A DNA stretch of 59,593 bases from Pseudomonadota bacterium. GTDB taxonomy: Bacteria > Bdellovibrionota_B > Oligoflexia > Oligoflexales > CAIYRB01. The position numbers and the translations under genes were made by a program. Every line of letters begins with the position of its first letter. Position 1 is the first letter of the stretch. The notes under the pieces are model-generated. The model saw only the letters and a program-made list of their open reading frames with translations, was not told the origin of the DNA and ran no database searches. Location of the stretch: NCBI GenBank assembly GCA_026390435.1, contig JAPLFY010000044.1, positions 1 through 59,593 on the forward strand, in the 5' to 3' direction. This document shows, piece after piece, positions 50,708 to 59,215 of this stretch.

Positions 50708-52398
50708 CCACGATTGGCCAAGGAACGGCTACGAAATCCGAAGTCATGAAGCACGCAGAGGCCAACCTCGACACTATGCGTCGGGTGTTTACGCTGCCGG
50801 AGAACGAGCAATCGACGCTGGTTCGCCTCGACCGCGAGATTTCGGAAAACTTACTTGGCTTTCTCAAAGACCGCGTCATTGCTGGCGACATTGCTCCGGC
50901 CAATCTCGAGCGCGACTTCCAAGAAACAAAACTACCCGAGCATCCTCTGTTCGTTTCAGAGCAGGTGGATTTCCTTTTAAATAAAGTAGTGGCGCAGTCT
51001 GTGCGCACATCCTCGCCGAGCTTTATCGGTCACATGACCTCAGCTCTCCCATACTTTATGATGCCGCTGGCCAAGATCATGATGACCTTGAACCAGAACG
51101 TCGTAAAGATCGAGACGTCGAAAGCCTTCACGCCACTGGAGCGTCAAGTCATAGGTATCCTGCATCGCCTCGTTTATGAGCGTGATGATGCTTTCTACGA
51201 TCAATGGACGCAGAGCTTTCAGCAGTCGCTTGGAGTCTTTTGCTCAGGCGGTACGATTGCGAATGTAACAGCACTCTGGTCAGCTCGTAACCGGATGCTG
51301 GGGCCGCGCGGTGATTTTGCTGGTGTCGCTGTAGAAGGTCTGCCGGCAGCACTTCGGCACTATGGCTACGACGATCTTGCCGTCATCGTATCGAAACGTG
51401 GCCACTACTCATTGCGTAAGACCGCCGACCTGCTCGGTCTAGGTCAAAAGCAATTGCAGGCAGTAGCCATCAACGCGAAGCATCAAATAGATGTCGACGC
51501 ATTGCGACAAAAAATTGCCGAACTGAAGAGCCGACGCATCGGCGTGATGGCCATCATTGGTATCGCTGGTGCGACGGAAACCGGCAGCGTTGATCCACTA
51601 AGCGAGATGGCAGATATCGCGGCTGAGGCGCAGGCGCATTTTCATGTGGATGCAGCTTGGGGTGGCCCGACGCTGTTTTCTGAGCGCTATAAGCACATAC
51701 TCAAAGGCATCGAACGTGCAGATTCTGTAACGATCGACGCTCACAAACAACTCTATGTGCCAGTGGGCGCTGGCATGGTCATCTTTAAAGACCCAGCCTC
51801 ACTAAACTCTGTCGAACACCACGCCAATTACATCATCAGACAGGGTTCCCGCGATATTGGTAAGCATACTCTCGAGGGCACGCGTCCCGGCATGGCGATG
51901 CTCGTACATTCTGCGCTACACATCATCGGCAAGCGTGGCTACGAACTACTCATAGATTTAGGCATCGGTAAAGCGGGCCAATTTGCCAAGATGATCAAAG
52001 CTACCCAGTGCTTTGAAGTCGTCACGGAACCGCAAACCAACATCCTGACCTATCGCTACGTGCCGGCCGTTGCTAAGCCCATATTTACGCACGGAACCGA
52101 CGAGCAGAAACGGGCAGCAAACGAGCTACTTAGCGAGCTCACCGAGTCGGTCCAAAAAGAACAGCGCACCGCTGGCAAGACCTTTGTCTCGCGGACGAGA
52201 TTGGAAAGTGCAGCTCAAGGCGGCCAACTACTCACAGTATTTAGAGTAGTGCTCGCTAATCCGCTGACTACGCGCCAGATCCTTGCGGATGTTCTGGAGG
52301 AACAAACTGGTTATGGTGAGCGTCTGGTTAAAGTAGAGTTTGAGCAGAGATTCCTCGCACTGGGCGGCAGCATCGCGACCGCGGAGTCCGGCACATGA
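50704..52398 (+). CDS. panP: PLP-dependent decarboxylase, probable aspartate 1-decarboxylase
   Basis: A 564-residue fold-type-I PLP enzyme of the group II decarboxylase family. The PLP lysine is K348 in TIDAHKQLYVP, with D316 in HFHVDAAWGG and SGGTIANVTALWSAR binding cofactor and substrate. Length and the ending resemble PanP, the aspartate decarboxylase used by some Gammaproteobacteria to make beta-alanine for pantothenate in place of PanD. Glutamate decarboxylases are the alternative. It overlaps both neighbours by four bases: PilZ upstream and pabA downstream. Confidence 0.85.
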   Translation: MTTIGQGTATKSEVMKHAEANLDTMRRVFTLPENEQSTLVRLDREISENLLGFLKDRVIAGDIAPANLERDFQETKLPEHPLFVSEQVDFLLNKVVAQSVRTSSPSFIGHMTSALPYFMMPLAKIMMTLNQNVVKIETSKAFTPLERQVIGILHRLVYERDDAFYDQWTQSFQQSLGVFCSGGTIANVTALWSARNRMLGPRGDFAGVAVEGLPAALRHYGYDDLAVIVSKRGHYSLRKTADLLGLGQKQLQAVAINAKHQIDVDALRQKIAELKSRRIGVMAIIGIAGATETGSVDPLSEMADIAAEAQAHFHVDAAWGGPTLFSERYKHILKGIERADSVTIDAHKQLYVPVGAGMVIFKDPASLNSVEHHANYIIRQGSRDIGKHTLEGTRPGMAMLVHSALHIIGKRGYELLIDLGIGKAGQFAKMIKATQCFEVVTEPQTNILTYRYVPAVAKPIFTHGTDEQKRAANELLSELTESVQKEQRTAGKTFVSRTRLESAAQGGQLLTVFRVVLANPLTTRQILADVLEEQTGYGERLVKVEFEQRFLALGGSIATAESGT

Positions 52399-53036
52399 GT
52401 CGTGATCAGGCGCATGCAGAACAACCACGCCACAAACACACTCGCATTTTGATGATCGATAATTACGATTCGTTTACCTACAACCTCGTGCAGTACTTGC
52501 AGGAGCTCCAGGTCGAAGTCATCACTTGCCGCAACGATGCTCACGATGCAGCTAGTTTAGTCGCGATGCAGCCAACCGCTTTTGTCCTCTCACCCGGACC
52601 ATCGACCCCGAACGAGGCGGGAGTTTGTCTGGAGCTGATCAAAGCGGCTGCGGCAGCGCGCATTCCACTTCTAGGCGTTTGCCTCGGTCACCAAGCTATA
52701 GGCCAAGCCTTTGGCGGCAAAGTCGTCCGTGCCGACCTACCAGTGCATGGCAAAGTCGGTGCGATTCATCACCGCGGTACCGGAGTCTTCCGCGACTTAC
52801 CGAGTCCGTTTAAAGCGACGCGCTATCATTCGCTGATAGTTGAGCGTGAGACCTTACCTAAAGAGTTGGTGGTGACGGCGGAGTTAGAGTCCGGAATGAT
52901 CATGGGCCTAAGACACCGCGACCTACTGATCGAGGGCGTGCAGTTTCACCCCGAGAGTGTGTTGACGGAGCACGGTAAGAAGATGCTGGCGAATTTTGTG
53001 GAAGAAGCAGGTTCTATGTCGCTGCATCACGGGTAG
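52395..53036 (+). CDS. pabA: Glutamine amidotransferase of anthranilate/aminodeoxychorismate synthase
   Basis: A 213-residue class-I glutamine amidotransferase. The nucleophile is C96 in GVCLGHQAIG, with LSPGPSTPNEAG upstream and the His-Glu pair in VQFHPESVLT. The start of the core (ILMIDNYDSFTYNLVQYL) is typical of TrpG/PabA. It gives ammonia to TrpE or PabB for anthranilate or 4-amino-4-deoxychorismate. With no trp or pab partner nearby I cannot tell which; PabA is used as the neutral symbol. Its ATG overlaps the panP stop. Confidence 0.92.
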   Translation: MSRDQAHAEQPRHKHTRILMIDNYDSFTYNLVQYLQELQVEVITCRNDAHDAASLVAMQPTAFVLSPGPSTPNEAGVCLELIKAAAAARIPLLGVCLGHQAIGQAFGGKVVRADLPVHGKVGAIHHRGTGVFRDLPSPFKATRYHSLIVERETLPKELVVTAELESGMIMGLRHRDLLIEGVQFHPESVLTEHGKKMLANFVEEAGSMSLHHG

Positions 53037-53343
53037 TAGCTCTTAGCTGAACATCAGCAAGACGCAGCCCGTCTTGCGACTACCAAAGCGGAACACCCCC
53101 CGTGAATTTGGGGTCTTAGCCAGGTGTACGTGCACCGTCACCACCACCATTGAGGGCTAACTCTCCGGCAGTATTGATGAATCACAGGCGCAGTGCAGCG
53201 AGAGATGTGAGGCCAAGTTAAAAGCACATCTCAATGCGTTTAAGTAGTTACCCAAAGTGCCTGACCCCATTGGGGTTATCAGAATTACTTAAGTATTCAG
53301 CGAATACTGTCGAAATTCACTTTACGGCACTTTAGGAGCAACC
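53037..53343. other. 307-base intergenic region upstream of a lipoprotein gene
   Basis: No coding frame is convincing. It holds a perfect 8-base-pair hairpin (53057-53077) with no T-run, so not a clear intrinsic terminator, a small ACCCC/GGGGT dyad at 53264-53276, and near the downstream gene an ACTTAAGT palindrome (53287-53294) beside a 7-base dyad. The latter two probably belong to the promoter of the lipoprotein gene. Confidence 0.6.
53292..53308. promoter_or_regulatory. Perfect 7-base dyad upstream of a lipoprotein gene, possible operator
   Basis: AGTATTC (53292-53298) and GAATACT (53302-53308) are perfect inverted repeats three bases apart, 35 bases before the ATG at 53344. Size, AT content and position suit a dimeric repressor or activator site. 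No -10/-35 pair is clear enough to define the promoter. Confidence 0.4.
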
Positions 53344-54132
53344 ATGCACAAGCACTTGATGGCTATTTTTAGCACTACCTTAAGCACCTATCTCACGGTG
53401 TCCTGCAGCACATCTGCTCAAACTGTGGAAAATAACCGAAGCGGTGCTCAAAACGCAGCGCCCCCCGTTGACGACACCCAATCCAATCTGAAAAGCAGCA
53501 ACGGGCAAGCTGCGGGTAACGGAGCTGCTCCTGCTCCTGTTGCTGCTGCTGGAGATCAGAAAAATGCAGCCTCGGGATCCGGATCTGACGCCGGACCCGA
53601 GGCTTCAACGCCTTTTCTGATCGCGGGCGGTGCTGCCTTTGACAAAGCTCCTCCCTTTCCCCAACCAGGTGAAGGAATGGGCGCTACTGGCAGCACTCCG
53701 TCCCCAACAGGCGAGAGCCAAGGATCCACGTCCACCATCCCGGCCGGTATGATTACTGGAGTCGGCATCACTCCGGTGCCGATGCCTGGCGTTTCAGCCC
53801 TTACCGATGCACCTTTAATTGACGCCGTCCTGGAATGCAGCAAGTTACTTCAAGTAACAAGTATTTCCTTAAAAACCATCTGCCAAGTCTACTCGAATAC
53901 AGGTGTAGCACTGGAACTTAAAACTGTCGCTAGTACCTGGAAATGGAGCACAATCAACACCAACTCCTGTACACCGCTCAAAGCGGAACGCGCTATTGCA
54001 GGAACTCCAACCACCTATGATCTTACGTTCGTTGGCAGCAGTGTGACACCTTGCATGACGAACACTGTCGTTCAGATCGATATTAGTCCCAAATCGGGCG
54101 GTATGTTAATGCTACAGGCCAGCCCATATTAA
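53344..54132 (+). CDS. Lipoprotein with Pro/Ala-rich linker, unknown function
   Basis: A 262-residue protein. The signal ends in a lipobox-like LTVSC (Cys near 21); TTTAGGAGCAACC gives the start. Residues 25-130 are low-complexity (Ala, Gly, Pro, Ser) and probably a flexible tether. The C-terminal 110 residues look like a compact beta domain with cysteines in pairs (LECSKLL, KTICQVY, NTNSCTPL, TPCMTN), suitable for disulphides. No homology is recognised. The stop is 11 bases from the convergent phosphatase stop. Confidence 0.7.
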   Translation: MHKHLMAIFSTTLSTYLTVSCSTSAQTVENNRSGAQNAAPPVDDTQSNLKSSNGQAAGNGAAPAPVAAAGDQKNAASGSGSDAGPEASTPFLIAGGAAFDKAPPFPQPGEGMGATGSTPSPTGESQGSTSTIPAGMITGVGITPVPMPGVSALTDAPLIDAVLECSKLLQVTSISLKTICQVYSNTGVALELKTVASTWKWSTINTNSCTPLKAERAIAGTPTTYDLTFVGSSVTPCMTNTVVQIDISPKSGGMLMLQASPY

Positions 54133-54143
54133 AAATTTATTAT

Positions 54144-56147
54144 TTACGCCACTTTCCTTTTCCGCAAGTGAACCACGAGAAAAGTGACATCGTCATTTAA
54201 TTTACGTGCATTCGGCTCAGCAAGATGCAATCCAGAGCGCATTTCCAGGAGCTGCCTAATTTTAGCTGCATCTGAAGACTCGGAGCCCTGTAAAAGCTTA
54301 GTCAACAGGCGTACACTTGCTTTCTTGCCGGGGGGGCTTGAGGCATCCAAAAGTCCGTCCGAATAAAGTATGATCGTTTGTTTATCACCTAAGCTCGTCG
54401 ATTCCGAAGCCACGTCTTGAGACTCGAGCGAGTGGCCCAGAACCGATGGCCCATGGAGTGTCAGCGGAGTCACTTTGCCGCTGCCTAGGAGCAAGGCAGG
54501 CTCATGGCCAGAATTAAGGTAGACATACTCACCGGTATCAAGATCGACAGTGAGGGACACAAGAGTCATGTAAAGTTGTTCTGATGCACGCGACTGGATA
54601 ATGCGGTTCAGACAATCATGAACCAGTCCCAGCGGTGCTGGTCGCTTATATTTGCTCTTATGCTCTTCATGGAGCATATCGGTGGCACCCTTGGCAAAAG
54701 ACGCTAGCATTGCCGAAGCAGCTCCATGTCCCGTGACATCTCCGAGGTGGAGGTATAGCCATCGGTCCTCGATCACTCCATAAGAATACCAATCACCACC
54801 GATAGTTTCTGCTGCATGATACCCAACAGCAAGATCGAAGAGTGGGTGTTCCTTATTAGCTGGCGGCAAAAAATCTCGCTGGAGTACAGCAGCCGTCTGC
54901 CGCTCGGATTCAAGATAGATGCGCCTTGTGCTTTCTATCTGCCGCTGAGCAGCATAGGCCAAAACTGCTGATCCAATAAATCCGATAATCGGCAACACCC
55001 AAGGCACTATGGTCTGGGCCCAAATAAACATAAAGATAGCGAACATTACGACGCTTGATGTGACAAAAATCAACCATAGAAAGAAGCGAGACGGAGGTGC
55101 TCGCCATCCAATCACGATGCCTAGCAGAGCCAATCCAAATAGAATGAAATTTAAATATCCTGAAAATTTCAGCCAACCTCCGCGCACAACACTATTTACA
55201 TTCGCTGTGAGCACCCAGGACGCCGGAACTAGGCCGAATGGAGAGTCAAGAAACTGAGTCTGACCACTCGAATACTGCGTCATAATCATGACAATATCAC
55301 CGGGAGATATTGATTCGAGGTAGGCCGTGTTGCCAGCAAAGAATTGGCCGAGAGACCTAATGCGAGACACTATTTGCTTGCTGCTTAAGTAATCAACAGG
55401 CACTGAGCCATTGCGGTCGAGCGATAAGTGTTCGTGGTTGATACTGATCCCAGTATCGTCGATGCGCAGGTCTTTGGCAGCATAGAGGCTAAGATGCGGG
55501 ATCACCGTTCCTGCGTCGACATTAATAGCTGGCTCAAAACCTCGACTTGAACTTTCCATGAAATGGCCGACGCGCCTAAAGGCCACAGCGAATGCACCAT
55601 CTGGGCCATAAATCTTGGCACCAAGTTGAGTCTTTATATCGGCGGGCATAGCGCTAATTTGATTCCATGCCGGCATGAATGTGTCTTTGCTCATTTCGCT
55701 GCGGAAATTGATTTGACCTGGTGACACCAAGGCGCCGACAACAATGGGAGTGTTTAACTTTGCTAAATCTTTGATTGGGGAAACATCGTCGCCTGACACT
55801 TCCTGGCGCTGCGAAAACATGGCATCAATCAGGATAACAGCCGGCTTACGCGCATCAATCGCGGTCAACAAATCCGCCAATTTTTTCGGCGGCAATCGCA
55901 CTTGCCCCATCATGGCGGCAGTCACGTCATCAATAGCCAGAATCTTGATCCTGGGATCCAGTGGCGGCTCTAGTTTGACTAAGGACCGGGCACGAAACTC
56001 AATTCTGTTTGCGATGTGATCTTCTAGGTACTGACTAAGGCCCAAATTGGCTACGACGACCAACATAGCCAGCCAGCTCCCAATCAAACCAGCATAGGTG
56101 GTGTGATTGCGAGGCCACTGTCGAAATATTTTTAGGTATTTCTCCAT
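54144..56147 (-). CDS. CHASE2-domain membrane SpoIIE/PPM-type serine phosphatase
   Basis: A 667-residue sensor phosphatase. One membrane helix (about 19-37) precedes a periplasmic CHASE2 domain (about 50-320: PRIKILAIDDVTAAMM, PAVILIDAMF), then three membrane helices (330-400), a short coiled linker and a SpoIIE-type phosphatase (about 415-665). Metal-binding residues are seen in GGDWYS (D452), GDVTGHGAAS (D470), ILYSDGLLDA and NDDVTFLVV. In known systems such enzymes dephosphorylate anti-sigma antagonists, but no partner is in the window. The usual GGDxxD motif reads GGDWYS here. Confidence 0.92.
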   Translation of the reverse strand: MEKYLKIFRQWPRNHTTYAGLIGSWLAMLVVVANLGLSQYLEDHIANRIEFRARSLVKLEPPLDPRIKILAIDDVTAAMMGQVRLPPKKLADLLTAIDARKPAVILIDAMFSQRQEVSGDDVSPIKDLAKLNTPIVVGALVSPGQINFRSEMSKDTFMPAWNQISAMPADIKTQLGAKIYGPDGAFAVAFRRVGHFMESSSRGFEPAINVDAGTVIPHLSLYAAKDLRIDDTGISINHEHLSLDRNGSVPVDYLSSKQIVSRIRSLGQFFAGNTAYLESISPGDIVMIMTQYSSGQTQFLDSPFGLVPASWVLTANVNSVVRGGWLKFSGYLNFILFGLALLGIVIGWRAPPSRFFLWLIFVTSSVVMFAIFMFIWAQTIVPWVLPIIGFIGSAVLAYAAQRQIESTRRIYLESERQTAAVLQRDFLPPANKEHPLFDLAVGYHAAETIGGDWYSYGVIEDRWLYLHLGDVTGHGAASAMLASFAKGATDMLHEEHKSKYKRPAPLGLVHDCLNRIIQSRASEQLYMTLVSLTVDLDTGEYVYLNSGHEPALLLGSGKVTPLTLHGPSVLGHSLESQDVASESTSLGDKQTIILYSDGLLDASSPPGKKASVRLLTKLLQGSESSDAAKIRQLLEMRSGLHLAEPNARKLNDDVTFLVVHLRKRKVA

Positions 56148-56282
56148 ATCCCGACTATCGGAACGTGAAGCCGGATCATTAACTGGCTGCCGGATGCGGC
56201 GACAAATTCAGGAGTCCGGGCAATTCAATTTGCGGATTTACAAGAGGACGACGAGTATTTAGGCGTCGATTATCATAGACTA

Positions 56283-57041
56283 TTATTTATTTAGTACCTG
56301 ACCGAACCAATCCCCTACCTCAGGTGCTTGGAGCTGGCCATCGACTAGCGAACGGTCATCAAAGACGAAGCAGTCGCCTTGGTAGCCCTCGGTTCCCATC
56401 TCCTCAAAATACTTGAGGATGCCACCATCCAGTTGTGTGGCCTTGGTAAAACCATGCTCGACTGCCCAGGGCACCACTTTTTCGCAGCGGACACCGCCTG
56501 TGCAGTAAAAAAGAATGGTCTTATCCTTATGCTCGGCAAATGCTTCGAGGAAGGCATCTGGAAGCTCAGTGAAGGTCTTGATGGGCAGGCGCACAGCCCC
56601 CTCAAACATCCCCACCTCGGTCTCGTAGTCATTACGCGTATCAACAACGATAAAGTCAGCAGATGATTCTTTGAGTCGCTGGCAAAGCTCAGCCGGGTTC
56701 ATGCGGGCAGCGCCAAGAATGCTGGGCACATCCGGATCTTTTTGCTCAACAAAGCGAATAATCCAACGCTTAACTTTGACCTCAAGGCGTCTAAATGGTG
56801 CCTGCGGGGCCTCACTCCATTTTGGATCTAGCTCCGAGAATTGGGGGTCCCTCTCGACAAATTCTAGGAAAGTCGTGAGGGCCGCGCGTGGTCCCGCAAG
56901 GCCGCAGTTCACACCTTCAGGCGCCAGGAGCACCGTTCCGAGTAGACCCAAACTTTTCGCCTGGGCCTTCCAAAGGTCCTGAATTTCCTTAAGATTTGTT
57001 AAGGAAACAAACTTATAAAAATTGAGAATGGAACAACTCAT
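56283..57041 (-). CDS. trhO: tRNA uridine(34) hydroxylase TrhO (rhodanese family)
   Basis: A 252-residue protein with the TrhO/YceA plan: an N-terminal acylphosphatase-like domain (LGLLGTVLLAPEGVNCGLAG) and a rhodanese domain (VVDTRNDYETEVGMFEGAV) with active-site loop FYCTGGVRCEK (C180, C186). TrhO uses prephenate-dependent or O2-dependent chemistry to make 5-hydroxyuridine at position 34 of tRNAs. Length is shorter than E. coli YceA (350), lacking part of the C-terminal extension, as in many other members. Confidence 0.92.
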   Translation of the reverse strand: MSCSILNFYKFVSLTNLKEIQDLWKAQAKSLGLLGTVLLAPEGVNCGLAGPRAALTTFLEFVERDPQFSELDPKWSEAPQAPFRRLEVKVKRWIIRFVEQKDPDVPSILGAARMNPAELCQRLKESSADFIVVDTRNDYETEVGMFEGAVRLPIKTFTELPDAFLEAFAEHKDKTILFYCTGGVRCEKVVPWAVEHGFTKATQLDGGILKYFEEMGTEGYQGDCFVFDDRSLVDGQLQAPEVGDWFGQVLNK

Positions 57042-57135
57042 CGACTCTGTATCCCTAGCCCATATCCGTCGCTAATCCGGACTGATTTCTATCCCGTCGG
57101 TCGCTGCCGCGCGGCAGCGTTCTTTACCACTGTCA

Positions 57136-57393
57136 TTACAAGGAAACAATGCCTTGGATCTGACCTGCCCTTTGGTACACAGCGATAACCTGCTCAGAGT
57201 CGCTGACCATAGCCTTGAGGGTGATCGAGACGTATTTACCAGTGCTGGACAGCTTCTGCTCAATCTGCCCAGGGGGCAGTAGCGAAAGCAACTCCTCCTG
57301 TCTTTCCGCAGGGACAATAAACTTGAACACGTACTGCGACGGCCAGGTATGAAACTGATCGAGCTGGCTTTTAAGTCGGTCGTAAAATTCCAC
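57136..57393 (-). CDS. DUF493 (YbeD-like) protein
   Basis: An 85-residue protein with a GTG start. The segment SQYVFKFIVPAERQEELLSL and the ending SSTGKYVSITLKAMV...VIAVYQRAGQIQGI match the small ferredoxin-like DUF493/YbeD fold. Its role is not established; in E. coli the homologue lies next to lipB. A longer frame (57072-57524) on the same strand reads through this region out of frame and is a shadow. It lies between trhO and the UbiB-family gene with gaps of about 94 bases. Confidence 0.85.
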   Translation of the reverse strand: MEFYDRLKSQLDQFHTWPSQYVFKFIVPAERQEELLSLLPPGQIEQKLSSTGKYVSITLKAMVSDSEQVIAVYQRAGQIQGIVSL

Positions 57394-57486
57394 CGGAAGT
57401 ACACCCCTAAATTGATAGCAGGCCCCACTCTTAGCATATTGCTCAATGAGACTGCCACCAATTCGCGCCGTCCCCGCCTGCCCCCT

Positions 57487-59022
57487 TCAAGAACGCATGA
57501 CCAGATAACCCACCATAATAGCAATGATTACCGTCACAGCGTCCCTCATACGCAAGCGCACCCGAAGGCTACTGACGAAACTCTTCTGCGCGAAAAACTC
57601 GTCGATAGCCGGGGAAGTCCTGACTGTCTCCATGATCATTAGGAGTGTGTGGCTGATCTCGGAGGACATATCAACGGCCCTTAACATATCTGGGATAGCT
57701 TGCGATAACGATGATCGCATTCGCGGCTTGCTGAGGCGCTCCTCTATCAATGCGTTGATATTATCGCGCCAATCAACGATGGGTTCATAGTCAGGGCAAA
57801 TGCCCATACAAATACCCTCAACGGCAAGTACAGCACGCATGAACACCATCAAGTGCAAGGTCGGCGCGCTACAGCGGTGCTTCCGCATAATATGATAGGT
57901 GCCGAAAATCTTCTTCGCCATCGAGCTCTCTGTAAGAGACTTGCCATCGTTACTTCGAGCAAAGCGAATCAAATCCCGCTGGAGTGCTTCGATATTAGTG
58001 TGCCGACCCGGTTGCATTAATTTGAGGAATTCCGCGGACCATTCTTCGTGCGAGCCATTTAATCGCAGAAACATATCTCGAAGTAGTGTCCAACGCATCT
58101 GTTTCGGTAAACGCACATGCATGCCAAAATCTACTAGTCCGATTCGATCGCGATCTAAGACAAATACATTCCCTGGGTGCATATCTAGGTGCACGAGGCC
58201 AAAATCAAACAGCTGTCTCGTCAGAGTCAAACTCAAAGTTGCAGCTATATCATGCGGATCAATACCCTTGGCATAGACATCATCTGCGCTCTTAAACTCG
58301 TCCAGCCGAGTTCCAAATAGACGCTCTAGCACAAGTACGCGAGGCGTCGACATGTCTCGATACACGATCGGCACATAGACAGTAGGAACGACCACTAAGG
58401 CCTTCTTTAGATCATCGGCGAAATCTGCCTCACAAAGGAAATCCAGTTCCGCAGTGGTGACTTTAGCGAACTCACGTGCGATCTCATGAAAGACCGTCTT
58501 ACGCCGGATCGCGAGTATGCGGTCGAACCATTTTGCCACAAAGGTCAGTATGGCAAGATCAGAGCGAATAAGTTCGTCGGCCCCGGGCCTCTGCACCTTA
58601 ATCGCAACATGTTCTCCCGTCTTTAGTGCGGCAAAGTGAACTTGAGCAATACTTGCAGACCCAGCAGGGTTGTCATCGCAAGCTGCGAACACATCTTCAA
58701 TCTTCTTCCCTAGCTCTGCTTCAATGATTCGTCTAGCGTCGGCAGCGGGAAAGGGCGCTACATTACTATGCAGCTTTGCTAGTTCCGTGCAAAATTCGTC
58801 CGAAAAAAGATCACGACGCAGCGCGAGAAACTGTCCAAACTTGATAAAGGTCGGCCCCAGGCGCTCGCACAGTCGACGCAAGCGAACAGCTGCTCTGACG
58901 CTATCGCTCACTGGTGACTCTAAATCTACACTTTCCGCATGCTTTAGGACGACACGCTGCTCCAGGCCACCATCAACGATGGTGTACACCAGTCTCGCGA
59001 TATGTTTGAGTCGCCCAGCCAT
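57487..59022 (-). CDS. ubiB: UbiB/ABC1-family atypical kinase
   Basis: A 511-residue protein with the UbiB signatures: the KxGQ motif in FIKFGQFLALRRDLF, the Ala-rich loop AGSASIAQVH, the ATP-binding lysine in VAIKVQRPG, the catalytic loop HLDMHPGNVF and the metal-binding DFG in VDFGMHV. A single membrane helix ends the protein (AVTVIIAIMVGYLVM). UbiB supports ubiquinone synthesis as an ATPase; other ABC1 proteins act on different isoprenoid lipids, so the symbol is tentative. AGGAGATCACGAGCG gives the start. A UbiD-family gene lies 193 bases upstream on the same strand. Confidence 0.88.
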   Translation of the reverse strand: MAGRLKHIARLVYTIVDGGLEQRVVLKHAESVDLESPVSDSVRAAVRLRRLCERLGPTFIKFGQFLALRRDLFSDEFCTELAKLHSNVAPFPAADARRIIEAELGKKIEDVFAACDDNPAGSASIAQVHFAALKTGEHVAIKVQRPGADELIRSDLAILTFVAKWFDRILAIRRKTVFHEIAREFAKVTTAELDFLCEADFADDLKKALVVVPTVYVPIVYRDMSTPRVLVLERLFGTRLDEFKSADDVYAKGIDPHDIAATLSLTLTRQLFDFGLVHLDMHPGNVFVLDRDRIGLVDFGMHVRLPKQMRWTLLRDMFLRLNGSHEEWSAEFLKLMQPGRHTNIEALQRDLIRFARSNDGKSLTESSMAKKIFGTYHIMRKHRCSAPTLHLMVFMRAVLAVEGICMGICPDYEPIVDWRDNINALIEERLSKPRMRSSLSQAIPDMLRAVDMSSEISHTLLMIMETVRTSPAIDEFFAQKSFVSSLRVRLRMRDAVTVIIAIMVGYLVMRS

Positions 59023-59215
59023 CGCTCGTGATCTCCTGTGAACGGACCAGACTGGTCTGGCCTGTCAGGGTATCGGCTGAGCGCTGGTCGACCTTAGGAG
59101 AAAATCATAAAATTTATAAATCACCTTTAATATCAGATGATTATATCCAAATAGGTGAGCAGTCATGACGGTTCGGAACCTCACCGGCCACGACGCAATA
59201 TCGACACCTATAGCT

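Noticed and set aside
53057-53077. Hairpin GCAAGACG-CAGCC-CGTCTTGC after pabA
   Set aside because: The stem is perfect but no T-run follows on either strand, so it is not called as an intrinsic terminator.
57072-57524. 150-residue minus-strand frame
   Set aside because: It overlaps the DUF493 gene in another frame and reads as low-complexity Arg/Ser sequence.
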